The position numbers were made by a program, and so were the translations under genes. Below the pieces are notes generated by a model that made no database searches, was not told where the DNA came from, and worked only from the letters and a program-made list of their open reading frames with translations. Shown in pieces: positions 1 through 7,910 of a stretch of DNA of 64,000 bases. Every line of letters begins with the position of its first letter. Position 1 is the first letter of the stretch. This DNA is from a virus. The DNA lies in IMG/VR virus record IMGVR_UViG_3300012039_000002, positions 1-64,000 of that record. The stretch is one strand, 5' to 3'.

Positions 1-63
1 TACACTGTTGCTTGCTGCGCTGTGCTCAATGCACTAGATGAATATCTCAAGGAGAAGAAGTAA
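1..63 (+). CDS. C-terminal end of an unidentified protein (5' cut by window)
   Basis: An open frame enters from the left edge and ends at TAA 61-63, giving about 20 residues ending in EYLKEKK. Its stop overlaps the ATG of the next gene (TAATG), the coupling seen throughout this operon. Too little is present to name it. Confidence 0.6.
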   Translation, partial: YTVACCAVLNALDEYLKEKK

Positions 64-260
64 TGACTAAAAAGCTTCTCTGTGAAGGCGCTTGCTCCAA
101 TTATGTGAATGGCTGCCATGGCATTGTGAAAAGAGTCCGTGTCAAGGATAAAATGCTATCGCCTTCTCACGACTGGGGGCTCTTCAACTACTGCGATGAA
201 GCGATTGATGAAGATATACGTCGAGGACTTACTGTGACTATATACAGGGAGAAAAAGTGA
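63..260 (+). CDS. Small hypothetical protein
   Basis: A 65-residue frame with four Cys in the first 22 residues (CEGACSNYVNGCHG), which could bind metal but does not form a clean zinc ribbon. The start overlaps the preceding stop and the SD (aaggagaagaag) lies inside the preceding gene. No family is recognised. Confidence 0.65.
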   Translation: MTKKLLCEGACSNYVNGCHGIVKRVRVKDKMLSPSHDWGLFNYCDEAIDEDIRRGLTVTIYREKK

Positions 261-475
261 TGGCTAAGAAAAGGATCATTACTGTGAAGTTAGAGAAGAT
301 CAACATCTCCTACATGTGTGGAGAGATCCCTACTTCTATCGACATCTCTACTGATGACATCCACTCCTCAGAGTCAGAATGCGAGCTCTGTGGCTCTCAT
401 GGATCGATGTCTATCTGGATCAACAAGTGTCCTCAATGTGGAAAGTATCACGACATCGAAGTAAAGGAGTGGTGA
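260..475 (+). CDS. Small zinc-ribbon protein
   Basis: About 71 residues. The C-terminal half has CELC and CPQC pairs spaced like a zinc ribbon. ATG 260 is preferred over GTG 257 because it overlaps the preceding stop as TGATG with gggagaaaa upstream. The role is unknown; single-ribbon proteins in phages often bind nucleic acid or host RNA polymerase, but nothing here shows that. Confidence 0.65.
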   Translation: MAKKRIITVKLEKINISYMCGEIPTSIDISTDDIHSSESECELCGSHGSMSIWINKCPQCGKYHDIEVKEW

Positions 476-476
476 C

Positions 477-896
477 ATGGAAAAGACGTGTCCTAACTGC
501 GGAAGAGATCTTAGATGCGTCTTCACAGGCGCTAGCGTTCTCTTGGGGAGAGAAGACGCAACCCATCAATGCGACATCTTCGGATGCTTTGAGTGTGATC
601 AATACTTCATCTACGGGATGAACAAGAACTTAACAGACGTCCCTCCCGACGCTGTAGTTCCCGGCTACACTATCAAGCCCTATCCTGAGAATGCGTACCG
701 AGGCGACTATGCTTCTATTGATAGCGGCACTGTTGTTCTTCTACCTTCTGCAATCAAGTATATTTCTGAGAAATGCGGTCATGTAGAAGAGATGAAGAGG
801 TACGTTGAAAAGTCTTCTTGGTCTGTAGATATAAAAGAAGTGAAGAGAGAAGTAAGCAAAGCTTTTGACTACGAGGGCGGAACAAGGGAGTTCTAA
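477..896 (+). CDS. Zinc-ribbon-containing hypothetical protein
   Basis: 139 residues starting MEKTCPNCGRDL, with a CPNC pair at residues 5-8 and a second pair (CFECD) near residues 37-40, so one treble-clef or ribbon zinc site is likely at the N terminus. The remaining 90 residues have no recognised motif. It starts 1 nt after the preceding stop and is followed directly by the next gene at 897, so it belongs to the same operon. Confidence 0.7.
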   Translation: MEKTCPNCGRDLRCVFTGASVLLGREDATHQCDIFGCFECDQYFIYGMNKNLTDVPPDAVVPGYTIKPYPENAYRGDYASIDSGTVVLLPSAIKYISEKCGHVEEMKRYVEKSSWSVDIKEVKREVSKAFDYEGGTREF

Positions 897-1139
897 ATGA
901 AGAAAGTTACTGTGACTCTGAAGTTAGATTCTGAATTCATCAAGTTTCTCAACTTCTCAGTTCAGCTAGGAGGGCTAAGGCAGAAGCGAGAAATGACTGC
1001 CATCGACCAGCTTGCACTAGTTGTCCTTGGAGAAGCAAGGGGAGCGCTAGTTGAGCAAATTGAAGAAGTTATTTGCCCAACATGGAGACCGCACATTGAA
1101 GTGCTCCACGATAAGCGCGTAGTGGAGGAAGTATCATGA
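897..1139 (+). CDS. Hypothetical protein
   Basis: 80 residues, mixed beta/helical in appearance, starting immediately after the previous stop with SD gggag. Not recognised. Confidence 0.6.
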   Translation: MKKVTVTLKLDSEFIKFLNFSVQLGGLRQKREMTAIDQLALVVLGEARGALVEQIEEVICPTWRPHIEVLHDKRVVEEVS

Positions 1140-1360
1140 CTCCCTGGAAAGAAATGGAAGATACACAACGAAATCACATCGTAGCGCTTGCAATCACAAT
1201 TCTAATAGCTCTTGCTGTAGCAGCTGGAGCGCTTGGCCCTGCATGGTTGACGCATGCTCTTCTATTCCTCTTTGTTTTATTTATGGGAGCAGTCATGTTC
1301 ACTGCAGTATTTACAATCGTAAGATTTATCTTAGCAGCTATAACAGGAGAGCTGGGATGA
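1136..1360 (+). CDS. Small membrane protein, two predicted helices
   Basis: 74 residues with two hydrophobic segments (about residues 15-37 and 41-66) separated by a short turn, so a hairpin inner-membrane protein. It overlaps the preceding gene by ATGA. A holin-like role is possible from size and topology but there is no lysis gene beside it. Confidence 0.65.
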   Translation: MTPWKEMEDTQRNHIVALAITILIALAVAAGALGPAWLTHALLFLFVLFMGAVMFTAVFTIVRFILAAITGELG

Positions 1361-1635
1361 AAGAGGAATGCCCTGATCACGGATATCTTGAAGGCGCAAA
1401 GGTTTACTGCGCTAAGTGCATAGCGACTCGCGGAGAGTCTCGCATAGAAAAAGACTTACGTAAGATTCTAGAGATGCTTGGAGACATTGAGAAGCGAAAC
1501 AAGAACCCTCAGTATAGGGAGCTCATTAGGAAGCTTAAGAAGCAGTACGAAAAGTCGCCTAAGTGCCCTTGCTGTGGAAACCCCACGCATGAAAGAGATG
1601 GACATCACTGTCCTGTAAAGGGAGAATGGATATGA
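1357..1635 (+). CDS. Two-zinc-knuckle hypothetical protein
   Basis: About 92 residues. CPDHG and CAKC pairs lie at the N terminus and CPCC plus HHC near the C terminus, separated by a charged helix (residues 30-60). ATG 1357 overlaps the preceding TGA and is preceded by gagctggg; the frame is open further upstream but that part lies antisense to membrane codons. Unknown function. Confidence 0.6.
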   Translation: MKEECPDHGYLEGAKVYCAKCIATRGESRIEKDLRKILEMLGDIEKRNKNPQYRELIRKLKKQYEKSPKCPCCGNPTHERDGHHCPVKGEWI

Positions 1636-1907
1636 GCTATAAGATATGCAAGTACGTCTTCGGTCTTGACAATATGATTCAGATAGCTATGCCTGGTGGA
1701 TCTAAGATACTCAAGATAGGGAGAAACCCTGGGCACCCTAAAGGCACTTATTGCATGTGGGCTCTAGTTCTTACTGAAAATCCCATTGTTGAAAGACGCT
1801 TTAGAATCTATGGTACAGGACACGAGATAGAAGGTCTTACGGGTCTCAACTACATAAGCACCGTCATAGATTATTTCTACGTCTGGCATTTCTTTGAGGT
1901 GATATGA
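1632..1907 (+). CDS. Hypothetical protein
   Basis: About 91 residues with no recognised motif. ATG 1632 is chosen over ATG 1626 because it overlaps the previous TGA and lies 7 nt after the gggag SD, whereas 1626 is too close to it. Confidence 0.6.
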   Translation: MSYKICKYVFGLDNMIQIAMPGGSKILKIGRNPGHPKGTYCMWALVLTENPIVERRFRIYGTGHEIEGLTGLNYISTVIDYFYVWHFFEVI

Positions 1908-2200
1908 TGTTAAAGCCCGGTTGTTACGAATGCAAGTACCGAGGAGAAGTCCCAGGAGATGCTCATAGCTGCTGCAGGCACCCTCAGTCCGGACTTGAAG
2001 GCAATCCATTAGTGGCAATGTTTGCCCTGATGGCATCTGCGCGCAAGCAGCCGATTCCCTTCATTGAACACGCAGCTAAGCTTGGAATAAAAGCTAACGC
2101 CAACGGTATTCAGAGAGGATGGTTCAATTGGCCTTTCAACTTTGATCCTGTGTGGCTTGAAGCCTGCGAAGGATTTACACAGAAGGGAGAGACTAAATGA
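1904..2200 (+). CDS. Cys-rich hypothetical protein
   Basis: 98 residues beginning with two Met codons. Cysteines in CYECKYRG and CCRHP resemble small phage proteins that carry a C-x2-C plus C-C metal site near the N terminus. The C-terminal part (FNWPFNFDPVWLEAC) is aromatic. Overlaps both neighbours by 4 nt. Confidence 0.6.
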   Translation: MMLKPGCYECKYRGEVPGDAHSCCRHPQSGLEGNPLVAMFALMASARKQPIPFIEHAAKLGIKANANGIQRGWFNWPFNFDPVWLEACEGFTQKGETK

Positions 2201-2409
2201 CAGGGATAATGTTTGGTGCAATGGCCGATCCGTTAAGGAAGCAGCTTGAAATGACGGGAATAGACGCCGGAACTATCAATCATTTACAGCGTGATGTCGA
2301 CGCAGTAGTGCGGTTACATGTCAGGGGACTGCTTACTGATTCCGAAGCGAATAAAGCAAGACAACGAGTTGCGAAGAAAATCTTCATTGCAATACGAAGC
2401 AAGAAATGA
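2197..2409 (+). CDS. Hypothetical protein
   Basis: 70 residues, helical, with a basic C terminus. Starts in an ATGA overlap with the previous gene after gggagag. Not recognised. Confidence 0.55.
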   Translation: MTGIMFGAMADPLRKQLEMTGIDAGTINHLQRDVDAVVRLHVRGLLTDSEANKARQRVAKKIFIAIRSKK

Positions 2410-2543
2410 ACCCAAAGGTATTTCCCACTATTATGATTGCCCTAAGCGCAGCTTCTTCTATCTTTTATGCTTTCGACGGTAATTGGAGAATGACGCTATA
2501 CTGGCTATCCGCATCTGTGTTGACTACAGTTGTGACTTACTGA
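2406..2543 (+). CDS. Very small membrane protein
   Basis: 45 residues (MNPKVFPTIMIAL...). Two short hydrophobic stretches flank FDGNWRM. It overlaps the previous stop (ATGA), and the next gene begins 1 nt after its stop, so it is a real link in the operon. Confidence 0.5.
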   Translation: MNPKVFPTIMIALSAASSIFYAFDGNWRMTLYWLSASVLTTVVTY

Positions 2544-2544
2544 A

Positions 2545-2787
2545 ATGAAGAATTGCAAAGAAGTGCCGCCAGGCAATGCAGTTTGTGATATGTGCAACTC
2601 TGGTCGACCTGACCTTTGTCGCTACGCGAACACTCAGGGAGCTATGAAAGAGATTGACAATCTCCGTGCAGCGATAGAGTGGGTTTGCAGCGGCAAGATG
2701 AGAAAAAGCCATCAATGGGATGGGAGCTTTGACTGGGGCGAAGCGTATAAAGATCTCCGCCGCATAGCTGAGGGGAGAGTGCTATGA
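2545..2787 (+). CDS. Hypothetical protein with N-terminal Cys cluster
   Basis: 80 residues; Cys at positions 4, 14, 17 and 25 (CDMC, then LCRY) suggest a metal site, followed by a helical part with two Trp. Start 2545 follows the preceding stop by 1 nt. Not recognised. Confidence 0.55.
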   Translation: MKNCKEVPPGNAVCDMCNSGRPDLCRYANTQGAMKEIDNLRAAIEWVCSGKMRKSHQWDGSFDWGEAYKDLRRIAEGRVL

Positions 2788-2942
2788 GCAAGTGTATCCG
2801 TTGCCGCATCAATGAAGCTGTAGTTCCAGACAGAACCATTATGTCTCGGAGAAAAAAGATATGTTTGGAGTGCCATAGGAAAGACTTGAAGAATGATGTT
2901 ATAATAATACTTAATTCGTTGAACAAGAAGGAGCAGGCATGA
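2784..2942 (+). CDS. Small zinc-finger protein
   Basis: 52 residues with CIRC at 4-7 and CLEC at 27-30, a simple four-Cys zinc finger with a basic linker (RRKK). It overlaps both neighbours by ATGA. The pattern resembles small phage regulators that bind DNA or RNA polymerase, but the target cannot be told. Confidence 0.55.
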   Translation: MSKCIRCRINEAVVPDRTIMSRRKKICLECHRKDLKNDVIIILNSLNKKEQA

Positions 2943-3262
2943 GAAATCGAAAGGGCTTAGCTCTGATTGAAGTTATGATTGCAATAGCTATTATCGGCAT
3001 CGTTCTTGCTGTAGCTATTCCTAACTGCACAAAGAGTGGAAAGAGATACAGGCAGCAAGTGGTACAACAAATAGATACTCCGTCTCAATCTGAGTCATGT
3101 CGGGCTATCGAAGTTACTTTAGAGGACAACACTGTGCAATATTTTGAAACGTCTCATATACAAACAAGCTCTGAATGGGTAAACGTACTTAGAGCCGACG
3201 GATCAGCTATCATGGCAACGTTTCCAAAGAACAGAGTGAAGATGATCAAGGAGATACGATGA
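2939..3262 (+). CDS. Prepilin-like protein with type IV pilin N-terminal methylation motif
   Basis: 107 residues. Residues 2-25 read RNRKGLALIEVMIAIAIIG, a near-perfect class III signal: basic leader, Gly at the prepilin peptidase site, Glu at +5 of the mature protein and a continuous hydrophobic helix. The remaining 80 residues could form a small pilin head with Cys at about 30 and 55. By family knowledge such proteins are cut and N-methylated by host PilD and enter type IV pili or type II secretion pseudopili. Being phage-encoded, it could alter host pili, for example against superinfection. It sits among other one-helix proteins. Confidence 0.7.
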   Translation: MRNRKGLALIEVMIAIAIIGIVLAVAIPNCTKSGKRYRQQVVQQIDTPSQSESCRAIEVTLEDNTVQYFETSHIQTSSEWVNVLRADGSAIMATFPKNRVKMIKEIR

Positions 3263-3426
3263 CACGCATAGAAAAGCAAATGGTTGCAGGGATAGTGTTT
3301 CTATTGATCGCTATAGCATTATTCTCGTATAACGTCAGTAGAGTATTGACTCCTGCTCTCCAGCAAGTAGAAGAGAAGGGATTGAAGTCCGTCGTAATGC
3401 CCTTATGGGAGGGGAAAGGCAAATGA
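3259..3426 (+). CDS. Small single-helix membrane protein
   Basis: 55 residues with one hydrophobic helix at about residues 9-26 (VAGIVFLLIAIALF) and a short soluble tail. Overlaps the prepilin-like gene by ATGA, so the two are translated together. Confidence 0.55.
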   Translation: MTRIEKQMVAGIVFLLIAIALFSYNVSRVLTPALQQVEEKGLKSVVMPLWEGKGK

Positions 3427-3563
3427 CTTCACACGGCATAATGAATATCGTCTGTTTCGTAGTATACGTCTGCATTGGCGTGCTCATAGGAATTGGTTTG
3501 AATAATCCATATTTGGGAGTAGCGACCTCTCTGTATCTAATCTTCATGAGACAAACGCAGTAA
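3423..3563 (+). CDS. Very small membrane protein
   Basis: 46 residues with a hydrophobic core (IVCFVVYVCIGVLIGIG). ATGA overlap upstream and TAATG overlap downstream. Unknown role. Confidence 0.5.
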   Translation: MTSHGIMNIVCFVVYVCIGVLIGIGLNNPYLGVATSLYLIFMRQTQ

Positions 3564-4015
3564 TGCATGACATTGCTTTTGGTACTGAGCTGGATCTCCG
3601 TGGCGCCGTAGGAGATGGAAGAGAACATGAGATCAATAAGCTCATGCCCCACTGCATTAGGAAGAGCTCTAGGCTATTCGATTTCTTTGATCCCCGGACA
3701 GGAGAGATGTTTGAAGTCAAGAAGATGAAGATCACCCCGAAACGGAAGGTGAAGATAGATCTCTCCAAGTTTGTAGATTTAACAGATGATGAGCGCGCTA
3801 TAAACTTCATAGTCTATTACTTTGACAAAGACAGCGGCTCAGTCCTTGATGTTATAAAGACGACCTATGGCGAGATTGCAGACAAGTTTGTGCCGAAAGG
3901 TGTACAATCCGCCGTCAGAGTAGTATACTCTAAGTTAAAGATAAGACGTGATCAAAGCCGGAGAGGCTTGTATGGTCCAGACTTGGTAATAGATCTCATC
4001 AAACTAAGGGGTTAA
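3563..4015 (+). CDS. Hypothetical protein
   Basis: 150 residues, charged and soluble. The stretch FDPRTGEMFEVKKMK has an E-x-K arrangement like the end of a PD-(D/E)xK nuclease core but no preceding catalytic Asp can be placed, so this is weak. The C-terminal half (residues 85-150) is basic and helical. Start overlaps the previous stop (TAATG). Confidence 0.6.
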   Translation: MHDIAFGTELDLRGAVGDGREHEINKLMPHCIRKSSRLFDFFDPRTGEMFEVKKMKITPKRKVKIDLSKFVDLTDDERAINFIVYYFDKDSGSVLDVIKTTYGEIADKFVPKGVQSAVRVVYSKLKIRRDQSRRGLYGPDLVIDLIKLRG

Positions 4016-4018
4016 TGC

Positions 4019-4330
4019 ATGAGCCTTAGAAATTGCTTCTTACAGTGGGTTTCAAAGATATTTGACGTGGCGATCATTACTAGTACACAGCACATTTTAA
4101 AGCCAGAGATCGCCGTCGGCAGGATCTATCTTTTGAAAACATCAGACAATCCGTTTAGCCCTCTCGTACAATCTAAAATACTCGATATAAAGAATGGCTA
4201 TGTGCAGTACTGCTTTCTCCGCGAAGACGAGACAGAAATGTCACTAAAGTGGTCAGAGAGAGTCGATATGTTCAAAAGAGTTTACATTGAAAAGAGATAC
4301 GAATTGAGAGGTGGAAAACATGTTCGGTAG
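4019..4330 (+). CDS. Hypothetical beta-rich protein
   Basis: 103 residues. The segment VGRIYLLKTSDNPF ... KILDIKNGYVQY looks like a small beta-barrel of the kind often found in phage host-takeover regions. No function is assigned. Confidence 0.6.
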   Translation: MSLRNCFLQWVSKIFDVAIITSTQHILKPEIAVGRIYLLKTSDNPFSPLVQSKILDIKNGYVQYCFLREDETEMSLKWSERVDMFKRVYIEKRYELRGGKHVR

Positions 4331-4619
4331 ATATAAAGAGCTTAAAGAGTTTCTTGTCGGCCACGGCAGATTGATTGCAAGGCTTGAAAGCGAACTCTAT
4401 AAGAAGATAGCAAAAGAAAACGTTGTGGAGTGTGAGGGTTGCGGTTGTTTACTAGCCAAAGATGCGAAGTTCAAGCAACCATCTACAGTAGAGCGCATAG
4501 AACCCGCACGTCGAACTGTGGGCTATTCTGGGGTATATACGCCTCTAGACAACGCAACAGAGCGCATCGTGGAGCATTATAGGTGTTTCACTTGTCAGCC
4601 TAAGACAAAAAGCAAATAA
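4320..4619 (+). CDS. Zinc-binding hypothetical protein
   Basis: 99 residues from ATG 4320 (SD gagaggtgg). CEGCGC near residue 39 and CFTC near the C terminus form one zinc site with a long insertion between. An upstream in-frame GTG at 4311 lies inside the SD and is less likely. Confidence 0.6.
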   Translation: MFGRYKELKEFLVGHGRLIARLESELYKKIAKENVVECEGCGCLLAKDAKFKQPSTVERIEPARRTVGYSGVYTPLDNATERIVEHYRCFTCQPKTKSK

Positions 4620-4629
4620 GGAGAGAGAC

Positions 4630-4968
4630 ATGATTGGAAAAACTATAGGAATTGCTTTTGCAGTACTGTTGGGAATCTTTGCTCTTGGATTTATAATCCA
4701 GGGCAACGACTTCTTCATGTACAAGTTCTGGGCGCCAAAGTATGAGAACGTCCGAAGAGAAGTGTTTGAAAACACGAAGTCGTATAGGCAGGGTATGATT
4801 CAGGAAATGAGGCAGGCGCAGAAGGAATATAATGGTGCCGATACGCAGTCGAAGAAGGATGCCATTGCTTCGTTTATCCTTCATAGCGCAGCTGATTTTC
4901 CCGAGTCTGAAATGCCGCCAGATGTAAGAGGCTTCATGTCCGAAATTCGCAGTGCAAAAAAGTATTAA
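4630..4968 (+). CDS. Membrane-anchored protein with periplasmic-type helical domain
   Basis: 112 residues. Residues 5-23 form one membrane helix, followed by a charged, mostly helical domain rich in Tyr, Gln and Glu (KYENVRREVFENTKSYRQ). The layout matches a family of short anchored proteins seen in phages and Proteobacteria, usually unnamed. SD aaggagagagac is strong. It lies just upstream of a lipoprotein gene, so the pair may act together at the envelope. Confidence 0.65.
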   Translation: MIGKTIGIAFAVLLGIFALGFIIQGNDFFMYKFWAPKYENVRREVFENTKSYRQGMIQEMRQAQKEYNGADTQSKKDAIASFILHSAADFPESEMPPDVRGFMSEIRSAKKY

Positions 4969-4981
4969 TAAGGAGAAGACA

Positions 4982-5482
4982 ATGAAGAAAACGATTGCAT
5001 TAGTATCAGTAGTTTTGGCTTTTGTTTTGCTGGGATGTGAATACAAGCAGTCAAGTGACGAGATTCAACAGAAGGCGCAGGAGAAGATTCTTGCTGAAGG
5101 CACAGCGCAGACTGGCATGCCGGCAATCAAGAATTTCCGTGAGCGGAAGATTCTGAAGGACATCATTGAACTTAGGGATCAAGCCGATCTGACTACGTAT
5201 ACTTATATCGTAGCCGAGATGACAGGGAAGCTTGTCTTTTTGGGCGAATCAATTGGTTACGGTATTCCTGCGGCTACGCAGTATACAAGCCCACAAAAGC
5301 TGGAGCATCCATACTCAGGTCATTACGTTGTTATGCCGCAGGCTGATCCAAACGGATTGTTTTCTCCTGCTTCTGCGGAAGGAACATGGGTGTTGATGAA
5401 GGACCCTAATGGCAAAGGCGTCAAGCCGGTCTATGTTGAGCCTCGTGTTATCGTATCGCCTTTCAAGTTCAATACGAACTAA
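4982..5482 (+). CDS. Predicted lipoprotein
   Basis: 166 residues from ATG 4982, which follows a good SD (aaggagaag) and gives a proper signal; the frame is open 30 nt further up. Residues 1-19 are a type II signal peptide ending in the lipobox LLGC, so Cys19 is probably lipidated. The mature part has GYGIPAATQYTSPQ and an ending with VEPRVIVSPF, recalling a lipoprotein family shared by phages and Gammaproteobacteria. Function is unknown; envelope location and the adjacent membrane-anchored gene suggest a role in modifying or guarding the host surface. Confidence 0.75.
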   Translation: MKKTIALVSVVLAFVLLGCEYKQSSDEIQQKAQEKILAEGTAQTGMPAIKNFRERKILKDIIELRDQADLTTYTYIVAEMTGKLVFLGESIGYGIPAATQYTSPQKLEHPYSGHYVVMPQADPNGLFSPASAEGTWVLMKDPNGKGVKPVYVEPRVIVSPFKFNTN

Positions 5483-5483
5483 C

Positions 5484-5702
5484 ATGAAATACAAAGACCT
5501 TCTCGAGTTCTGTCAGCTAGTATGTGCTACAGAAGCGGACGAAACAGTTCTTGCTACTAAGCATGTACTTAAGGACGGCTACATCGCTAAGGTGTGGGAG
5601 AAAATGCTAGAATCTATTAAGCAGGAAAAAGATTTCGACTATAGAACTTATCTAGAAGAAATTATAGCTGTGAAACAGATCCCTAAAAAATTATTGCATT
5701 GA
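5484..5702 (+). CDS. Hypothetical protein
   Basis: 72 residues, acidic and helical, starting 1 nt after the lipoprotein gene. No motif recognised. Confidence 0.55.
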   Translation: MKYKDLLEFCQLVCATEADETVLATKHVLKDGYIAKVWEKMLESIKQEKDFDYRTYLEEIIAVKQIPKKLLH

Positions 5703-5746
5703 TCGCGCGAGATCCGGAATCAATCTTGGTGCGCGCCGCTAGATGA

Positions 5747-5775
5747 TGTACAATACGTTCCTCTTAATATATAAT
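5747..5775 (+). promoter_or_regulatory. Promoter, TGTACA-N17-TATAAT
   Basis: TGTACA at 5747-5752 and TATAAT at 5770-5775 are separated by exactly 17 nt, upstream of the gene at 5803. The same pair recurs at eight other places in the window. Confidence 0.75.
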
Positions 5776-5802
5776 GGTATTAGATAAAACGGGAGGGACA
5801 CT

Positions 5803-6021
5803 ATGGCAAGACTCATGTACTACATCCCCAAGTCAGGCCTTACGTATGACGACGCAGAAGCTGATAGCGACTTCCATGCAATTGAAGTGATCAAAGACAG
5901 GGAAGGCGTAAAGCGTGTTCCACCGACTTGGAAGGTTTGGCTTATGAACGAAAAGAACGAATGGATCGAAATCAACCGAAGAGCTATAGCTCGTCATAGA
6001 GCGGAGGCTAAAAAGAAGTGA
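5803..6021 (+). CDS. Hypothetical protein
   Basis: 72 residues with a basic C terminus (RHRAEAKKK), SD gggaggg. It is the first gene after the 5747 promoter. Not recognised. Confidence 0.6.
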   Translation: MARLMYYIPKSGLTYDDAEADSDFHAIEVIKDREGVKRVPPTWKVWLMNEKNEWIEINRRAIARHRAEAKKK

Positions 6022-6188
6022 TATTTCATGCGCCGCAAGTGATTTGGATCATGTTAATGACAGCCTCTATGGTGATAGGTATGCATCAGCATGGCCAACC
6101 TAAGAAGGGCACTGAGGATGCGTGGATTACTTTAATGGCTATTATCGTCAACTTTGGTCTTTTGTTCTGGGGTGGCTTCTTTGGATAA
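6018..6188 (+). CDS. Small membrane protein with GTG start
   Basis: 56 residues from GTG 6018 in a GTGA overlap, SD gcggagg 14-8 nt upstream. Two hydrophobic segments flank a polar loop (HQHGQPKKGTEDAW), so a hairpin membrane protein. The sequence resembles short conserved phage proteins of unknown role. Confidence 0.55.
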   Translation: MIFHAPQVIWIMLMTASMVIGMHQHGQPKKGTEDAWITLMAIIVNFGLLFWGGFFG

Positions 6189-6480
6189 GCGCCGTCAAAT
6201 AGGCAAGGCTCTTCTCAAGATATTAAAGATCAATTTCAATCCGTACTGGCTTGGTCTTACGATTTCGCCGCATATGGTCACTTGGGAGTATGCTATACAG
6301 TTTCGCAACGACGTTAAGAAAAACTGGCATCCAAGAGTTATTCATTATTTCGTTAAAGAGCATTCTGTGTCATTTCATAACGGCTATCAAGATAGAGATG
6401 CTACGTACGTAGGTGGTGACACAATACTTACGATGGCCGAAAATAGATCTCAAGCACCAGAACCGCCAAAACAAGCTTAG
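6181..6480 (+). CDS. Hypothetical protein, probable TTG start
   Basis: About 99 residues from TTG 6181, which overlaps the previous stop and sits 7-8 nt after ggggtgg. Earlier in-frame GTG and TTG codons are possible. The core (NPYWLGLTISPH ... WEYAIQF) looks like a small beta-sheet protein. Confidence 0.55.
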   Translation: MDKRRQIGKALLKILKINFNPYWLGLTISPHMVTWEYAIQFRNDVKKNWHPRVIHYFVKEHSVSFHNGYQDRDATYVGGDTILTMAENRSQAPEPPKQA

Positions 6481-6489
6481 GAGGACAGC

Positions 6490-6690
6490 ATGTCATTAGC
6501 TAATAGTGTCGGTACGGCAATTGGAGTCACGGGAGTAGTTGTTCTGATCATATTGCTCGTTATCTTTGGACCGCTTATCGGTGTGTGGGCCATTAACACG
6601 CTGTTTCATACAAACACGGCATATAACTTCTGGACATGGCTTGCATCTCTCTTGTTTTTCGGGATGCTCAAATCAGCGACGTCTAAATAA
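6490..6690 (+). CDS. Small membrane protein
   Basis: 66 residues with two strongly hydrophobic segments (about 10-35 and 45-62), SD aggagg. The GPLIGVWAINTLF segment resembles a small membrane protein common in phages of Proteobacteria. Confidence 0.65.
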   Translation: MSLANSVGTAIGVTGVVVLIILLVIFGPLIGVWAINTLFHTNTAYNFWTWLASLLFFGMLKSATSK

Positions 6691-6720
6691 GGAAAGCGAA
6701 AGAAAAAGGTTAATTTATAC

Positions 6721-6987
6721 ATGGATCATAAAAGCTCACAAAAGAAAGTAGACAAGGTATTCAAAGACTACTCTTACGATCTCCACGATAAGCTGAGAGA
6801 AAATGCTGATCTCATCTACAACAAGCTGTTTCCTGTGAAACCATACGATCACGAGCTGTTCTCAGCTGTATGTAGTCGCTTGCTTTTAGAGTTGAGTGTC
6901 GTCTTTGCAAAAAGAAAGGGCAAGAAACATGTTAAAGGGAAAGCTAAAAAAGCCACGCCGTACATCGACGATCGTGTCGGCGGCTAA
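6721..6987 (+). CDS. Hypothetical protein
   Basis: 88 residues, helical, with a very basic stretch near the end (KRKGKKHVKGKAKK), possibly nucleic-acid binding. Confidence 0.55.
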   Translation: MDHKSSQKKVDKVFKDYSYDLHDKLRENADLIYNKLFPVKPYDHELFSAVCSRLLLELSVVFAKRKGKKHVKGKAKKATPYIDDRVGG

Positions 6988-7342
6988 AGAACCGTGGCTG
7001 ACTAGAACTCAGAAGATTGTAGCCACAACCATAAGCTGTCTTATCTTGACGGGAATGATATGGAATTATGGAGCCAAAGCTGATGCGAGGTATGCAAAGG
7101 AAGCTGTGGTGTCAAAAGAGATATCGCAAGTCAAGACGGATCTCGCAATGCTTGGAAAAGCCTTCCAGGCAGAACAATACGATCGGTCTATTAGCAACAA
7201 GCAAGACCTGCTTCTTAAAATTAATCTCAGGCTTAAAGAGAATATTAGCCCTGCTGAAAGAGCACAATTAGAAGAGGTTAAGCGAGGTCTTGAGATTGAA
7301 CTTGAAAAATTAAAGGATAAGCAGAAGAAACTAGTCGACTAG
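6929..7342 (+). CDS. Membrane-anchored coiled-coil protein
   Basis: 137 residues from ATG 6929, out of frame with and overlapping the previous gene by 59 nt. A basic cytoplasmic start is followed by one membrane helix (about residues 30-47) and a long heptad-rich helix to the end (KEISQVKTDLAMLGK ... EIELEKLKDKQKK). This is the layout of Rz-type spanins and other envelope-spanning coiled coils, but no Rz1-like partner is visible. Confidence 0.6.
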   Translation: MLKGKLKKPRRTSTIVSAAKEPWLTRTQKIVATTISCLILTGMIWNYGAKADARYAKEAVVSKEISQVKTDLAMLGKAFQAEQYDRSISNKQDLLLKINLRLKENISPAERAQLEEVKRGLEIELEKLKDKQKKLVD

Positions 7343-7353
7343 AGGTGCCATCG

Positions 7354-7662
7354 ATGGAAAAAGCGCCCATCATTTACAGCGTCATTGTTAACTATCCAGA
7401 CGGACCGAAATTTAGAATTCAAGCGCCGCACAAAAAGGGCTTTCCCTCATTAGAGATGTTCCAGCGGGCAGACATGATTCTAGACTTGACAAACAAGATA
7501 GTATTGAAGGATAAGAACTACAGGCAGTTTCACAAAGTGACGGATGAAGAAATTGCTTTGCATTCGGAATATCCGCTTGTTTGTCTGACATGCGTAAACA
7601 TTAAAAGTCAGAATGGAGTTTGCTACCTATGCTTGGGGAAACCAAAGAACATCAAGAATTGA
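7354..7662 (+). CDS. Hypothetical protein with C-terminal zinc ribbon
   Basis: 102 residues from ATG 7354 (SD agaggtg). The last 25 residues carry CLTC and CYLC, a four-Cys ribbon. Function is unknown. Confidence 0.6.
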   Translation: MEKAPIIYSVIVNYPDGPKFRIQAPHKKGFPSLEMFQRADMILDLTNKIVLKDKNYRQFHKVTDEEIALHSEYPLVCLTCVNIKSQNGVCYLCLGKPKNIKN

Positions 7663-7910
7663 AAGGTTGGCTTGTTGGTCGAGTGCAACAAGAAGACGCG
7701 TTTGTGCCTGAAATACTTGTCATACGTGGATTTGTAGAAGGCAGATTTACTAAATTCGCGCCGATATACTGGCTTGATTTAGACAAGAAAATAGTAATGA
7801 CCGATGAACATATCTATAAGATGGGCGAGCCTAACGATAAATGGATCAGATCTTTTCTGGCTGCTGGTAATTGCATACACGATATCGAAATGAAAGACGA
7901 CACTCACTAA
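7629..7910 (+). CDS. Hypothetical protein
   Basis: About 93 residues from ATG 7629, overlapping the previous gene. A TTG at 7659 in a TTGA overlap is an alternative start. A beta-rich core (VGRVQQEDAFVPEILVIRGFVEGRF) is visible. Confidence 0.5.
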   Translation: MLGETKEHQELKGWLVGRVQQEDAFVPEILVIRGFVEGRFTKFAPIYWLDLDKKIVMTDEHIYKMGEPNDKWIRSFLAAGNCIHDIEMKDDTH

